Positions 35,892-49,284 of a stretch of DNA of 64,000 bases are shown in pieces. How positions within the stretch are numbered: the stretch's first letter is position 1; every line of letters starts with the position of its first letter. Both the position numbers and the translations under genes were made by a program. The notes beneath the pieces were generated by a model, which worked only from the letters and a program-made list of their open reading frames with translations, did not search any database and was not told the DNA's origin. The stretch is from Przewalskia tangutica (taxonomy: Eukaryota; Streptophyta; Magnoliopsida; Solanales; Solanaceae), in assembly GCA_029844215.1 (NCBI GenBank), contig CM056731.1, forward strand, positions 79,380,992 through 79,444,991, in the 5' to 3' direction.

Positions 35892-36699
35892 TGTCACCAC
35901 GACCTGTTCGGGGCCGCATCGTGCCTTACGGCACCCCAAGAGTCATACATCGAGTAATCGAGAATATAAAATAACCAAGATATGAAACGATAAATTGAGA
36001 CACGGATATCTCAAGAAAGTTACCTTTCGGCATAAATAATAATAACAACTCTTTCAAAATGAGCAGTTAATCCTTTCTTTACAAACCCTGCCCACAACAG
36101 TACTACAGACCTCTACGAATGATATGACAACAACGACGGGACCGGGCCCCGTCATACCCCTGAATGTAAGCACCTACAACAACAGGGGACTATACCAAGA
36201 TAAGCCTCCGGAGGAACGGAGCTTCCCAAACGCTGAATCGTGACCCTAAGGCGAGGATCAACGGCGGTGTACCTTTACTGCGGCATGAACGCAGCCCGGG
36301 CGAGGTCAAGACAGTACCAAGTATGTGAAACATGAAGATACTGTAAATGAAATCATAGTAGTCTATAGAAAGCAGGAGACATGTATGATAACCAAACTAC
36401 AGTTCACAATAAATAAGCAGTCATGTCTAGTCAGGGACTCACGCCCTCGAAGTCATCATTCCAATATAACAATGGGTCTCACGCCCACAACATCAATCAT
36501 GCCCGTGGAATACCTTCCTCACTGCCGGCAGTCAATGATAGAAAAGCACCAAGGAATACACATGAACAATGTGTCCCACTGTGTCCAAATAAAGCGATGC
36601 GGGGTAAATGCGAAGGCATAGCCGAGCTACTAACACCAGTACTAACAAGGTCATAAAGCGTATCATGATATCTGTCTAGATCATCACATGATCAAAGCT

Positions 36700-36975
36700 G
36701 GTCGCCGCCCGCAATATCAAATGTGCGTCTAGCCACGAACTCCCTGACTCCGCATAGGCCAATCTCATAGGCCCACATGAGGTATAACCCCGCATCGAGG
36801 GTAGCTACTCCCCGGCATCGTCCTGGACTCGCAGTCCGCATGGTCACATAAAGGCCGCACACTAACCTGGAACTCTCGTAGCTCCGCATAGGCCCCCGGG
36901 ACCCGCATGAGGTATTCTCGAATCATGGTCCCAGACCGCCTGAGTCTACCCCGCATCGGAGGGCAGCTTAACCCC
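36700..36975 (-). repeat. GC-rich tandem block, C 3' LTR
   Basis: Units with 'cccgcatgaggtattc' and 'cgtagctccgcatagg' (plus-strand reading), aligned with 42700-42970 in the partner LTR. Confidence 0.7.
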
Positions 36976-38891
36976 CGGAAACACGGTGAGTGGTATAATA
37001 CCAACATAACAGTTTATCGTTTAAACAACATAAGCACAATCAAGGGAAAACCCCTTTACACAAACATCACAGAATACTATCACACGTAGCATCCTAATAT
37101 GATTACTTATCAAATCAACACGAAGGTATTACAAGGCTATCACAAACCAATACAATCAAGTTATTCACACATAAGGTACTTTCTACTATATGATTAACGA
37201 GATCGGGTTTTTATCCCCAAAGTACTTTATACAATAACTCTTTAAAGATATGTTACTTTCACAAAAGTCACACAATACCCGTAGTATATAAAAATAGAGT
37301 GATTATCTTTTGAAGTAAATCAAAACACTTCTCTTAGTAAAACCAAGTAACAACATTTCTTTTCAAACGTCCAAGTTTGCCTAATTTCAACTGTTCACGT
37401 TTCTTATTTTAGAAAGGTTTCGTAGTTCCTAGCCTTATTTATTTAAGAATATAATTCTCTTTTAAACCATCTGAGAAACATAAGCCTTATATGTGAGTAG
37501 GATATTCTTGTTTATAACAATCTTATTACAGCAGCCATGACCTAGGAAATATCATTTTGTCTCATCTTAGCTTCATGCGGATGGAAGTTTCTCTTGGTTT
37601 TAATAATACTTAATCACAAAACATTTCCTTTTATTAACTGCGGTGGTTTGTCGATACACATTCGATTTCGAAATCAAGAAACATTCTTAAGCCGTTATAC
37701 CTAACTTCCCATAAAGCTAGTATAACTCTTAAGTTTTCAAAACCAAGTATTACTTCAAGTTCTTTATTAACACATAACAAGCGATTATAGTTCAAATCGA
37801 TTACCTTTTAAAACCACAAGTATTTTCTTACCGACATAAGGTGGTTATAACAAACTTCCCATAAAGCCGTTATAACACTTTATGTTTTAAACCAATCAAA
37901 TACATTTAGCACATGTACGTCTACCGTACTACATAGTTCACACATATCATGCTAGAAGAGATAGAAAGAGGTTCACATACCTCGCGACGAGTATCGACTA
38001 ATAGCAAAACGCTCCAAGTACCTCAAACCGTCGGCTACTCCTTAAGCCAAGTAGATCGCGCCATACGTAGTACTTCAACCTATAAGGCCACAAGGCGCTA
38101 TTAACATTTAGATCCGCCGTAGAACATTCTACGTAAAATTAGAAAATTCAGCACTACACACAGCGTAACTCCTCTTTCTATCTGGCCGGCTATCAAGCCA
38201 ACCGGGGGTTCATACATCTAACCGGACGTGCACAATTCTACCTCACGTAAAAGCTACACAAGTCTCATGTCTGATCCTATGTAAATACTGTCAAGACTTT
38301 CTTTCAAAAGGTTTCTTATTATTCAGCTTAAGTCAAAAGACATTGCCGATAACAACGTTCAGTTCTATATATAGTATACTTCAACTATATAGTCTAACAA
38401 TCATGTAATCTCCAATTACAATAGAGGACAAGATATTTACCTCGATAAGCCCATAATTATCCGAGTTTAAATGTCGATCCCGAGCAAGGTTTAGCTCTAC
38501 TCGCGCTCAGGCCAGCTCCAAACAACCCTTAGAAGTTCTAACCAACTTCTACTTATAACTTCAACTACGGTGAAGATTTACTTAGGGTTCGGTTTTGTGA
38601 CGGGAAGTATAATAGTATAACGGGCTTTTGTAAAGGTATAACCTTAGAATACTACAAGGTATATGGCTAAGGTAATTTGGGCATTATAACAATACTTTTG
38701 AGAGTATTTCTACCAAGAGGGGGTGTTTTATACGAGACAACTAGGCTGGGGGAGTACCCACGCCACACTACTAGGAGGGAGGGCTCTCGCCGAGGGGGAG
38801 GGGATGGTGTTGGGCGAGAACACTACTAAGAGAGGAGGATTTTTAACACTTAGAGATTTGTAAATGGATGAAGAAGTCATCAAAGAGGGGG

Positions 38892-38899
38892 TGTTTATA
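38892..38899 (-). promoter_or_regulatory. TATA-like box, C 3' LTR
   Basis: TATAAACA on the minus strand about 393 bp inside the LTR; one base off the usual TATAAATA. Confidence 0.5.
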
Positions 38900-39291
38900 G
38901 GTCAGCAAAGGCCAACCAATGGCCAAGATCTTGCCAAGTGCAAGGCAAGTGTAGGCCAAGATCTTGCCAAATGCACCTTATCCATCTACCACAAAATATC
39001 CTACCAACCCTTGACCAAACAATGGCCATTTCGTCCACTTGAACCGCCCACAACGCTCCAATGAGAGGGTGCAAAGTGGCGCCCTCTTGTTGGTCCAAAA
39101 TGTTTCGTCTCTCAGAAAAATCCGCAAAAAATAAAAATGACATAGCCGGAATTTTCCCTACGAAAGTCGTGGAAAACGTTTAGTCGAAAAACGACTCTAA
39201 CCGTGTTGTGCACAAAAATAAATCGCCAAGCTTATTCTCAAGTTCAAATTTTTCACGCACGTCCCACGCATACTCAAAATACGGTATAACA

Positions 39292-39304
39292 TTCTCCTCT
39301 CCTT
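39292..39304 (-). other. polypurine tract, element C
   Basis: AAGGAGAGGAGAA on the minus strand, touching the 3' LTR start. Confidence 0.8.
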
Positions 39305-39499
39305 AGAAACATTCGTCGAATGTTCCTTCTAAGTCTCAAACAAGCGTGCGCCAAGATAGTCTTCACTACTATACTTATGAGAACAAATCACGCCACACCG
39401 CCACGAAACACTGCAGATACTTACATCCAAGTCTACGAGGAAACACCTCTAACATCACCACAAACACCTCTCTCCGGGGTCTAAAATATACTTCCTTCG

Positions 39500-40330
39500 C
39501 ACCTTCTCTTTACAAAAGAAATGATACCACTTTTGTCACTTTGCCGCGAGGTTCACTCCGGCGACCCAACAAATGGTACCGGGCCGCATGCGATTCCTGA
39601 GGCTGTCGTACACTTCTTGTACACTCGAACTCTTTCTCATAACCTACCACATTTATGATACTGCTTCAGTTTCCAAAACTCGGGGTTACTATCTCTAACA
39701 TGGTCATTAATAACTGGGAACACTCTGGATGGATCTCCGATACTTTCCCGAACATAACAATACGAAAGACCGGACGTACTGCCTCCTAAGTCGGACGACA
39801 ATGCTAACATATAGGCAACCTGGCCTATTCTTCACATGAACTCAAAAGGGCCCAAAGTAACTCGTTAAGTTCCTCTGCTTTCCAAAACTCGTCATACCCA
39901 ACCCGTGGTACTTTCAAGAAGCCCGACCGTCAACTCGAACTCTGGCGTCGTCGCCGATTATCCGCACGATTTCTACGAGCTGCGGAACCTCTTCTAGACA
40001 AGCTTTACCCTATCCACGATCTGCCGAACAAGCTCAACCGACTATCGAATCTTGCCAACATCGAACCAATCGGCCGTGCGACTTACACTTCCGCCCTACA
40101 AGGCTTCATAAGGCGACATCCGAACATTGAAATGGTAGCTTAAACACTACCTCCACAGAGACAACAATCCCACAACTATCCGCGAAATCCAAACAACGGC
40201 GAGGGCGAATGCGGTCGAGACTCACCGAGTTCTTAACACATGTTTGGTAAAACTTTTAGAAAACGAAAATAGCCACCACCTGGGCTTCACTGTCTGCCAT
40301 AAGGTGAAGGTAGGTACCCCGTGCAGCCTT
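39500..40330 (-). pseudogene. pol: integrase C-terminal remnant of element C
   Basis: Read on the minus strand, about 40330 down to 39700 follows the E order: a 'PYEAL' and 'GWFDV'-like segment (about 40055-40115), 'NRRRRQSSS'-like residues (about 39935-39965), a 'QVAYMLALSSDL'-like segment (about 39790-39835) and 'RSVFRIVMF'. No frame stays open beyond about 80 codons. The chromodomain-like tail toward 39500 is barely recognisable. Badly decayed. Confidence 0.65.
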
Positions 40331-40990
40331 ACAACCTTTCTGATATAAACAACACTGCTGAGCACTCGGTCTTTGCTAGAAGACAAGGCGGCCGACCTCC
40401 TCGCCCGACTACGGTCGGATGCATCCACGACCAGACGTCTGTGGTTAACTAAACTCGGGCCTAACACCTCGTGACCCTACCACAGGAAGGACCACCACAA
40501 CCGACCCACCACCATACATGCCGCGGGTTGACCCGCAACATGGCCTCAACCCTACCCGGCATCGCGCAAAACACTAGCTCCCCGATCCGGAATAATTTCA
40601 CGAATCATGTTACGAAAACCTAGCGGTCTTCCTAGATCGACCACCTTCTTTCAAATCACGCTACTCAGGGACTTATCCCACAACATAGCCCACGCACTAT
40701 GCACTCCGATAAGGATCAAACATAACACTACACCTATACTCGAGATGGCCTTACCTCTAAGGTCTCTACGTATAAAACTCTAAGGCTCACACTTTCTCTA
40801 TCCCCCAAATCTTACTCGGTTAACTAACCAAGATCTCTAATCACAACTGACACACTGCTATCAGAACATAGCACTTAAGGTATACTCAACTTATCACATA
40901 AACAAAACTTTAGAGGTTAAAGATATATCTATATCTCGCTTCACTCCCTTAGTCGTTCTAATCAAACTCGCCTGTAGGCGCATAGCTAAG
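40331..40990 (-). other. element C spacer with conserved block
   Basis: Contains the block shared with A, D, G and L at about 40395-40570 ('gtagggtcacgaggtgttag' on the minus strand). The rest, to 40990, shows nothing recognisable. In C the block lies between gag and integrase sequence, so it is the gag-pol spacer. Confidence 0.55.
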
Positions 40991-41686
40991 GAAGGTGACG
41001 AACTACCCACCTAACATGAAGGCAAATTCCACCAACAAGGACACTATTCGACACCAGACCCTGACGGTAATAGGTACAACAAGTACCAACCAAAAGAAGA
41101 AATTACCTGGTATGACGTATGTCATACTGTGAACCGGAATCCCTGGAGTTCTGACCACCTCCTGCATACCGAACGTTACGAACCTGCGGAGGACCTCTCG
41201 ACCGGTGGGCGTCATAATCTAATCTGGGTGAGGTGACTCGCCTCGAAAGTTACCAAAGGACCTTGCCGCCCGCCTCTTCTCGCTATCCTTGTTAACCCGT
41301 CGATCTCTATGTTTCGTCCCGCTGCGCATAAGCCCGCATACGTGCCATGCTCGCCTAATCAAGAATTACTTTCGCACAACCTCTCTTAGATAGTCATCAA
41401 GACTCGCGGTACATCGGTACACTCTGCGTAGCCAAATCCATATCTAGTAACAGGTCGCTTTTTGCAATCTATATTCTCTCCCCTGGCCGTGGAACTGGGT
41501 TCAAATGTCATGGCCGCAGAGGAACCGCCGCCAGTGCTAAACTCTCTTTGGGGCTAGTGACGCCGCAAAACTCCCGAATGAAGCACCACCGGTGATGATT
41601 GGGCTGTGCCCACGTAACCTCAGATTTACTCGCAGCCTCCGCCATTGCCTTGTCCTCCGGGGCGGGTTTGCCTCTACGCGAGGCAT
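40991..41686 (-). pseudogene. gag: gag remnant of element C
   Basis: ATG at 41686 ('MPRVEA', compare 'MPRV' in A), then basic residues. Next recognisable is an 'RIQAYAQ'-like segment near 41330 and 'SEKRRAARSFGNFRGE' near 41230-41280, which in A lies after the capsid domain. Most of the capsid region has been lost and no zinc knuckle is visible. Several frames are needed to read it. Confidence 0.6.
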
Positions 41687-41793
41687 AGCGGTAAGGGAAA
41701 GAAATACGTTAGAGGTCCAACTTACAACACACTCTAAGGCACGATCTCGAGTGAGAAGAGTAGAAACCAATCCTAAATATCCTATAGCCTCAC

Positions 41794-41827
41794 GATTATT
41801 GATGTGGTGCACAACACACCGATAATC
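41794..41827 (-). other. dimerisation-like leader hairpin (C)
   Basis: On the minus strand: arms GATTATCGGTGTG and CACATCAATAATC round TTGTGCAC, hexamer GTGCAC. Same place and length as in A. Confidence 0.6.
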
Positions 41828-41872
41828 AAGACTTCCATCGATACGGTCTCAGACACTTTCCGAGGATTAATC

Positions 41873-41883
41873 GCTCGATACCA
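41873..41883 (-). other. damaged primer-binding site, element C
   Basis: Plus strand reads GCTCGATACCA where the intact complement is GCTCTGATACCA; CTG appears as CG. It lies next to the LTR boundary at 41888. Confidence 0.85.
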
Positions 41884-42699
41884 CTTTTGTCACGACTGTT
41901 CGGCCCGTGGATCGTGCCTTACCCGGGCACCCCAGTAGTCATACATCAGAGTAATCAGCGGAATATAAAATAACCAAGATATGAAACAGTATAAATTGAG
42001 ATATAGATATCTGAAGAAAGTTACCTTTCGGCATAAATAATAATAACAACTCTTTCAAAATGAACAGTTTAATCCTTTCTTTACAAACCCTGCCCACAAC
42101 AAGATTACTGCACCTCTACGAATGATATGACAACAACGACGGACGGTGGCCGTCATACCCCGAATGTAGCACCTACAACAACAGGGACTATACGAAGATA
42201 AGCCTCGGAGGAACGGAGCTTCCCAAACGCCGAATCGTGACCCTAAGAGCGAGGATCAACGATGGTGTACCTTTACTGCGGCATGAACGCGGCCCCGAGG
42301 AGGTCGAGACTGCGGTACCAAGTATGTGAAACATGAAGATATCAGAATGAAATCATAGTAGTCTATAGAAAGGGGAGACATGTATGATAACCAAACTACG
42401 ATTCACAATAAATAGCGAATATGTCTAGTCGGGGACTCACGCCAAGTCATCATTCCAATATAACAATGGGTCTCACGCCCACAACATCAATCATGCGTGG
42501 AATACCTTCCTCACCGCCGTGATCGATAGAAAAGCACCAAGGAATACATGAACAATGTGTCCCACCTGTGTCCAAATAAAGCGATGCAGGTAAATGCGAA
42601 GGCATAGCCGACTACTAACACCTACGGTACTAACAAGGTCATAAATCGTATCATGATATTTGTCTAGACCGCCACATGATCAAAGCCGGTCGCCGCGCG

Positions 42700-42970
42700 C
42701 AATATCAAATGCGCGCCTAGCCACGAACTCCCGCAGCTCCGCGTAGGCCAATCTCATAGGCCCGCATGAGGTATAACCCGCATCGAGGGTAGCTACTCCC
42801 AAGATCGCCCCGACTCGCGATCCGCATGGTCACATAGACCGCATGACCATAAAGGCCGCACACTAACACGAACTCGTAGCTCGCATAGGCCCGGGACCCG
42901 CATGAGGTATTCTCGAATCATGGTCCTGCATCGCTCGAGTCTACCCCGCATCGGAGGGCAGCTTAACCCC
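42700..42970 (-). repeat. GC-rich tandem block, C 5' LTR
   Basis: Same unit type as 36700-36975, with an additional short unit near 42830-42865 reading 'atagaccgcatgacc'. Confidence 0.7.
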
Positions 42971-44874
42971 CGGAAACACGGTGAGTGGTATAATACCAAC
43001 ATAACAGTTTATCGTTTAAACAACATAAGCACAATCAAGGGAAAACCCCTTTACACAAACATCACAGAATACTATCACACGTAGCATCCTAATATGATTA
43101 CTTATCAAATCAACACGAAGGTATTACAAGGCTATCACAAACCAATACAATTAAGTTATTCACACATAAGGTACTTTCTACTATATGATTAACGAGATCG
43201 GGTTTTTATCCCCAAAGTACTTTATACAATAACTCTTTAAAGATATGTTACTTTCACAAAAGTCACACAATACCCGTAGTATATAACAATAGAGTGATTA
43301 TCTTTTGAAGTAAATCAAAACACTTCTCTTAGTAAAACCAAGTAACAACATTCTTTTTCAAACGTCCAAGTTTGCCTAATTTCAACTGTTCACGTTTCTT
43401 ATTTTAGAAAGGTTTCGTAGTTCCTAGCCTTATTTATTTAAGAATATAATTCTCTTTTAAACCATCTGAGAAACATAAGCCTTATATGTGAGTAGGATAT
43501 TCTTGTTTATAACAATCTTATTACAGCAGCCATGACCTAGGAAATATCATTTTGTCTCATCTTAGCTTCTATGCAGATGGAAGTTTCTATTGGTTTTAAT
43601 AATACTTAATCTGTCAAAACATTTCCTTTTATTAACGCTGCGATGGTTTGTCGATACACATTACGATTTCGAAATCAAGAAAACATTCTTAAGCCGTTAT
43701 ACCTAACTTCCCATAAAGCTAGTATAACTCTTAAGTTTTCAAAACCAAGTATTACTTCAAGTTCTTTATTAACACATAACAAGCGATTATAGTTCAAATC
43801 GATTACCTTTTAAAAACCACAGTATTTTCTTACCAACATAAGGTCGTTATAACCAACTTCCCATAAAGCGTTATAACACTTTATGTTTTAAACCAATCAA
43901 ATACATTTAGCAAATGTCGTCTCACTACATAGTTCACACATATCATGCTAGAAGAGATAGGAAGAGGTTCACATACCTCGCGACGAGTATCGACTAATAG
44001 CAAAACGCTCAAGTACCTCCAAGTCGGCTACTCCTAAGCCAAGTAGATCGCGCCATCGTAGTACTTCAACCTATAAGGCCACAAGGCGCTTATTAACATT
44101 TAGATCCGCCGTAGAACATTCTACAGAAAATTCGCGCCTCCCCCCATGACAGCGTAACTCTCTCTTCATCGGGCGGTATCAAGCCAACGGGGTTCATACA
44201 TCTAACCGGGCGTGCACAATTCTACCTCACGTAAAAGCTACACAAGTCTCTTATGTCTGATCCTATGTAAATCTGATTCAATACTCTTCTTTCGAAAAGG
44301 TTTCTTATTATTGGGCTTAAGTCAAAAGACATTGCCGATAACAACGTTCGATTCTATATATAGTATACTTCAACTATATAGTCTAACAATCATGTAATCT
44401 CCAATTACAATAGAGGACAAGATATTTACCTCGATAAGCCCATAATTATCCGAGTTTAAATGTCGATCCCGAGCAAGGTTTAGCTCTACTCATGCGCTCA
44501 GGCCCGCTCCAAACAACCCTTAGAAGTTCTAACCAACTTCTACTTATAACTTCAAATACGGGTGAAGATTTACTTAGGGTTCGGTTTGTGGACCGGGAAG
44601 TATAATAGTATAAGCGGGCTTTTGTAAAGGTATAACCTTAGAATACTACAAGGTATATGGCTAAGGTAATTTGGGCATTATAACAATACTTTTGAGAGTA
44701 TTTCTACCAAGAGGGTGTTTTATACGAGACAACTAGGCTGGGAGTACCCACACTACTAGGGGAGGGCTCTCGGCCAGGGGAGGGGATGGTGTTGGACGAG
44801 AACACTACTAAGAGAGGGGGAGGATTTTTAACACTTAGAGATTTGTAGAATGGATGAAGAAGTCATCAAAGAGG

Positions 44875-44882
44875 TATTTATA
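44875..44882 (-). promoter_or_regulatory. TATA box, C 5' LTR
   Basis: TATAAATA on the minus strand, 387 bp inside the LTR. Confidence 0.65.
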
Positions 44883-45268
44883 GGTCTAGCAAAGGCCAAC
44901 CAATGGCCAAGATCTTGCCAAGTGCAAGGCAAGTGTAGGGCAAGATCTTGCCAAGTGCACCTTATCCATCTACCACAAAATATCCTACCAACCCCTTGAC
45001 CAAACAATGGCCATTTCGTCCACTGAACCGCCCACGGCGTGCTCAATGAGAGGGTGCCAAGTGGCGCCCTCTTGTTGGTCCAAAATGTTTCGTCTCTCGG
45101 AAAAATCCGCAAAATTAAAAATGACATAGCGAATTTTCCCTACGAAAACGCTTCGAAAGCGTTTAACCGGGTGTTGTGCACAAAAATAAATCGGCCAAGC
45201 TTATTCTCAAGTTCAAATTTTTCTACGTACGTCCTTACGTACATACTCTGAAAATACGGGGTATAACA

Positions 45269-45734
45269 CAGCCTACCTAGTACATACCCCCGCAGCTCAC
45301 AGGTGGGATATTGGACCCCACAACGTATTTAAGAGCCGGTCCAAGCTCCAGGGGTCGAGGTTCTTAGAGGAGCAGAGGATTTTCTCGGTCGAGGCCACCT
45401 ATTCCTCAGTGTATCAGATGTGGTAAGCGTCATTCGGGAAAATGTCGTTATGGCACAGGTGTTTGTTTTTATTGTGGCCGTCCGGGCCATATTCTAAGGG
45501 TATGTCATTTTAGAAAGAGCACTGGTGAGGTGGCTCAGCTTATGAGGCCGGTAGTTGGTTCCCTTTCCTCGCGGTATGCGTTCCCAGCGGTGTTGGATGT
45601 TAGCCAGCCGTGGTAGAGGTCAGGGTGGAGTTTATAGTTCTGGCGGTCCTTCGAACCGCAGAGATGACGTGACTACGGGGCAGGATCAGGAGGCGACATC
45701 GCACGGGGTTACAGGTATATTTCGATTCCTTTGA
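45269..45734 (+). pseudogene. gag: short gag of element D, 3' part with zinc knuckles
   Basis: Continues the D gag after element C. It aligns with G: a Pro-rich 'YIPPQLTGG'-like stretch, the Arg/Ser-rich 'RSRPPIPQC' region, a first knuckle with the C-x2-C-x3-H-x3-C pattern (about 45415-45452), a second C-x2-C-x4-H-x4-C knuckle (about 45463-45508), then a Gly-rich tail and 'TGQDQEATSHG' before TGA 45732-45734. Small frame differences from G remain. The knuckles would bind RNA in the particle. Confidence 0.82.
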
Positions 45735-46620
45735 ATCATACGTGCATTGATAGATTCAGATTTTACCCTAGCGTATATGTTTTCCCTTTATTGCTAGAGT
45801 TGTAAAGTGATAGTACCCCAGAGGTAGGGATACCTTGATTAGTAAAGTGAGAAGTTAAGAATGTTGACAAGAATGGTAAGTGAACTGAGACTATAGTTGT
45901 GTAGAGCTCACAAGTAGAAATTGCCCCATAACAGTGTAAGACCGATAGGGAAGAATGTGCAGTAGGAATACTTTGGCTTATGGGACAAACCTCTTGTGAA
46001 TGGGAGGATAGGGTGAGAAGTAACTTGAGATAAGGGAGAGATTTATTTCAGACTAAGAATGAGAAGTTAAGTGTGACGATGAGTCGGGTTATGGACTCAT
46101 CTCGGGTCAACCGGTAGTATGGAATGGGGTGATGTCAGTTGGTAGTGGTCCCGTTATGTGGTAGGATCCCGAGGATGCCAGGCCCAAGTTTAGTTAATCG
46201 TTGTACGAGTTCGTGGATGCGTTCCACCGGAACTAGGTCGTAAGGACCGAAAAGAGCCTTAACGGGAATGTAAGTAACAATATGGCCAAGTTTGGATAGT
46301 AACTCCAAGGATTGGAGAACATAAATAATATTTGAGATTTTGTACGTGTACTAGATAAGTTTGAAAGTACGAGAAAGTATGACAAGTAAGGAAAGAAAGT
46401 AACCTCTAAAGATCTTGTTTGTGATAAGGCAGTAACCTTCGAGTTTTGTGAGAAGGGGTCGCGGACGGAAGGTCCATTGATATGTTTACGTATGTTTTGT
46501 GGTGGCCATGTGTGGCATCATTGGTCTGGTGCAGTTTGATCGATAGGCATAGTGTAGAGTTTATGCCGGAGTTTGTATAGATTAAGAACCGACTAAGAAC
46601 ATTCGGAGACGAATGTTTCT
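45735..46620 (+). other. post-gag spacer and 3' tail of element D
   Basis: AT-rich non-coding stretch, then the conserved block (46085-46270), then the 3' tail phrase 'gtggccatgtgtggcat' (46502-46518) that in E and K follows pol. Pol is therefore missing between about 46270 and 46490. It ends in the stem-loop 46597-46618 (GAACATTCG and CGAATGTTT round a 4-nt loop). Confidence 0.65.
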
Positions 46621-46633
46621 AAGGGGGGAAGAA
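46621..46633 (+). other. polypurine tract, element D
   Basis: AAGGGGGGAAGAA directly before TGTTACACC. Confidence 0.88.
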
Positions 46634-47128
46634 TGTTACACCCCGTAAGTCCAGGACATGTATAAGAGAATGTACGTAAGGAATCAAGACTTGAAAATTG
46701 GCACGAAAGGAAGAATTGTTTTTCCGACAGAAAATCTTCGGGACGTCGGAAAGGAAAAATGTTCGTTGTTGAGATTTGATTCTCAAAATGCATTATTTGA
46801 AGAGTATGGAACCTATTAACATTATGGAAATTTATTTTTACGGATTTGGTCACGTGGGGCCCACCCGAGGAATTTTACGTTTTGTGGGGCCCACGAGGGT
46901 TACGAAATTTTATGGACAAATGGGAGGGCGACACGTGGCACCCCTCCCACATGGCTTGGTCGATTTATGCAAAGGTCAAAAGGGTCATTTGACAATTGTG
47001 TAGATGAGAAAGTCTTGCTAAGTTAGAGCTTGAGATTGTTGACCAAGGTCAACTTGTCCACTTGGGCTTGATCCATGTGATCTTCATCCTAGCCTTACAT
47101 TTGGTTTTATCCTAGCCTTTGATTTATT

Positions 47129-47136
47129 TATATATA
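47129..47136 (+). promoter_or_regulatory. TATA box, D 3' LTR
   Basis: TATATATA about 495 bp after the LTR start, as in the 5' LTR. Confidence 0.6.
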
Positions 47137-49284
47137 CTACTACTACTACTAATACTAGTAGCAAGACTTCCACACTTAGAAAAATTGAAGAACATTGGTT
47201 CTTGTTCTTAGGAGCTCTCGGCCAAGAGGGCTTTTGAGAGAAGAAATTTTTCGTTTGTGGTTCATTATCCACAAGAATTTAACCCAAGGTTCATGAGTGT
47301 ATTGTAAGGATATCTCAATAGAAAAATCCCGGAAAAAGGTAGTTTTCGTATTAGTCGCAAGGCGGAAACTTAAGGGGTTATTCAACTTTGAAGTTGGAAC
47401 TTGAAGATGGGTTCTTCATAGGCTTCTAAGGAGTGCTTGGAGCGGATTGGAACTTAAGGAAATAAGCTAAGAATTGCTAAGGCGCGACTTTGAATCTTGG
47501 AAATTTTAAGGGCTTGGAAAGGTATAAATCTTGTCGTTTTAGAAATTAAAGATTTCTTATTGTTGTAGCTTTGGATTTTAGCAAGCATGAAGTATATGTG
47601 TTGAAGTTTTATAAGTGTTATGGATTGTTGTAGCCTAAAATCCGAAATGACATATTAGCCATTTGAAGTTGGATTACAAGTTGGTCGTAGTTAGAATAGT
47701 CGCATGTTACTTACTTGAAGATTATAGTAGTTATAATCAATTGCGACTTGATATCATGATATGCTAACAACTTGGATTAAAAAGGAAATTGGATAATAAT
47801 TGGTATTGTTGTATCCTAGATTTGCCGGATTTGGCCTAATAGTTTGTATTAGTTTAATGTCAATTGTGGGGCGGAATTTTACACGTATTGTAAGGCGTGT
47901 AATCCCCTTTGATTGGTTGTTGTTTTGAGCCTTAAATGTGGCGTGTTGGTTATTGTATTCGGCCTTGAAAAAGGTGGCAAAGTGAGTAGAAACAAAGGAA
48001 GTGCTGCCCGATTTTCCGTAGAATTAGAGACCGTATACTTAGTATTATTCTACGTTAGAGACTAGAAGTTGATAGTCTTGTTGTGACCATTATAGGTTGA
48101 CACTTCTACGTACGGCGTATTCGGCTTAGCTTGTGGATTTAGCCGAAAAGGTATGTGAACTATCTCCTCTTCTAGCATGATTCCTTAAGATAAAGAAAGT
48201 ATGTCCTACTCCTTAAAATGATCCATTCCTTGGTTGTATTTGGATTGCCTAAAATAGACTTCGTTTTATGTACTCCCTTGATTGTACTTTGATGTTTAAG
48301 TTGTAAGTTGTATAATCCATTTCCTTAGTGAAGTTTGGATTCTTAAAAGTGAAAGTATTTTACTTAAAGTACATGGAGTCTTGAAGAGGAAGTGGTTTCC
48401 AAACCTTTTGGCTAGTGCCTTAGTTCCAAAACCTAAGGGTTGTTGTAATGACTTTAGGGGAGTTAAATGAGTGATTTACTTAATTGTTTTAAGAGAGGAG
48501 AAATGACATGATTTAAGAGAAGTAACTTGTTTTAAAGGTGTGAGTTACTTGAGGTTTAAAAGTAGAAGAAACTTGTTTTCTAAATATTAAGGGACTTGAA
48601 GTATTTTGAAAGTTAAGAAACTTCATTTGAAAGTTTGTGATACTTGGTTTTAAGTATAAGTCTCTTGGTTATAAAAGGAATGAAATTGTCTAAAAACCAT
48701 AAAGGGTTATAACGGCTTTATGGAAAGTTGGTTATAACGGCTTTATGGAAGGTTTAGAAAGTTGTCTATTTTGATTATTGGGCATAAGTTGCCTAGATTG
48801 TGAAAATTTGAAGTTACTTGATTTCAAGCTTTGAAATGAGTTTTCTAAAAGTGTAGTAACTTACTTTGAAAAATAGACACACCTTGATACTACGGGTGTT
48901 AGTATCTTGGGATTTTACATAAAAAGGAGTCTTTTGAAAAGAATGTACGTACGTAGTACTTTGGCTTGTTAAATGAGAATTATTCTATTTGTGCCTTGAT
49001 AAGTACTTTGGCTTGTTAATTGAGAATTATTCCATGTGTGCCTTGATAAGTACTTTGGCTTGATTAATTGAGAATTGCCTATGTGTGCTGGTGATAGCCT
49101 TTGAGTGCAAGTATTATGTTTTATTGCGTTGCCGCGACTCTCGGTTGGAGAATTCTGTCTTGTTGTAAGTTACTTGGGCGTCTGGCGGTGATGTGGGATT
49201 CCACGGGTATGCTTCCGTTATTTGTAGTACTTGGGTTAAATTCCCGGATTTTTATAAAAGACCTGGTAGTGCTTATGTGTTGTT

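Larger units (their letters stand above)
35892..39291 (-). mobile_element. 3' LTR of element C, type 1, 3400 bp
   Basis: Minus strand: its 5' start TGTTATACC is at 39291 next to the polypurine tract and its end is at 35892. Closely similar to the partner LTR 41888-45268 across the AT-rich middle, with many small differences in CTG/CAG contexts. TATA-like TATAAACA at 38892-38899; GC-rich block at 36700-36975. Confidence 0.87.
35892..45268 (-). mobile_element. element C: degenerate gypsy element inside D gag
   Basis: Minus-strand element: 5' LTR 41888-45268, primer site 41873-41883, 2.6-kb internal region and 3' LTR 35892-39291. The internal region keeps a gag remnant, the conserved spacer block and a decayed integrase C-terminal part, but reverse transcriptase and RNase H are gone. 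The target is the D gag at the point corresponding to 'tcgtcccagcctacc' in G. Right flank CAGCC; the left flank CCGAC is a damaged version, so the duplication is not clean. Confidence 0.85.
41888..45268 (-). mobile_element. 5' LTR of element C, type 1, 3381 bp
   Basis: Ends at TGTCACGAC (41888), beside the primer site, and starts at TGTTATACCCC (45268). TATA box at 44875; GC-rich block at 42700-42970. After 45268 the D gag resumes. Confidence 0.88.

Noticed and set aside
35580..35957. 125-codon frame taken as one protein
   Set aside because: Its last 22 codons read into the inserted LTR of C; the real D gag continues at 45269.
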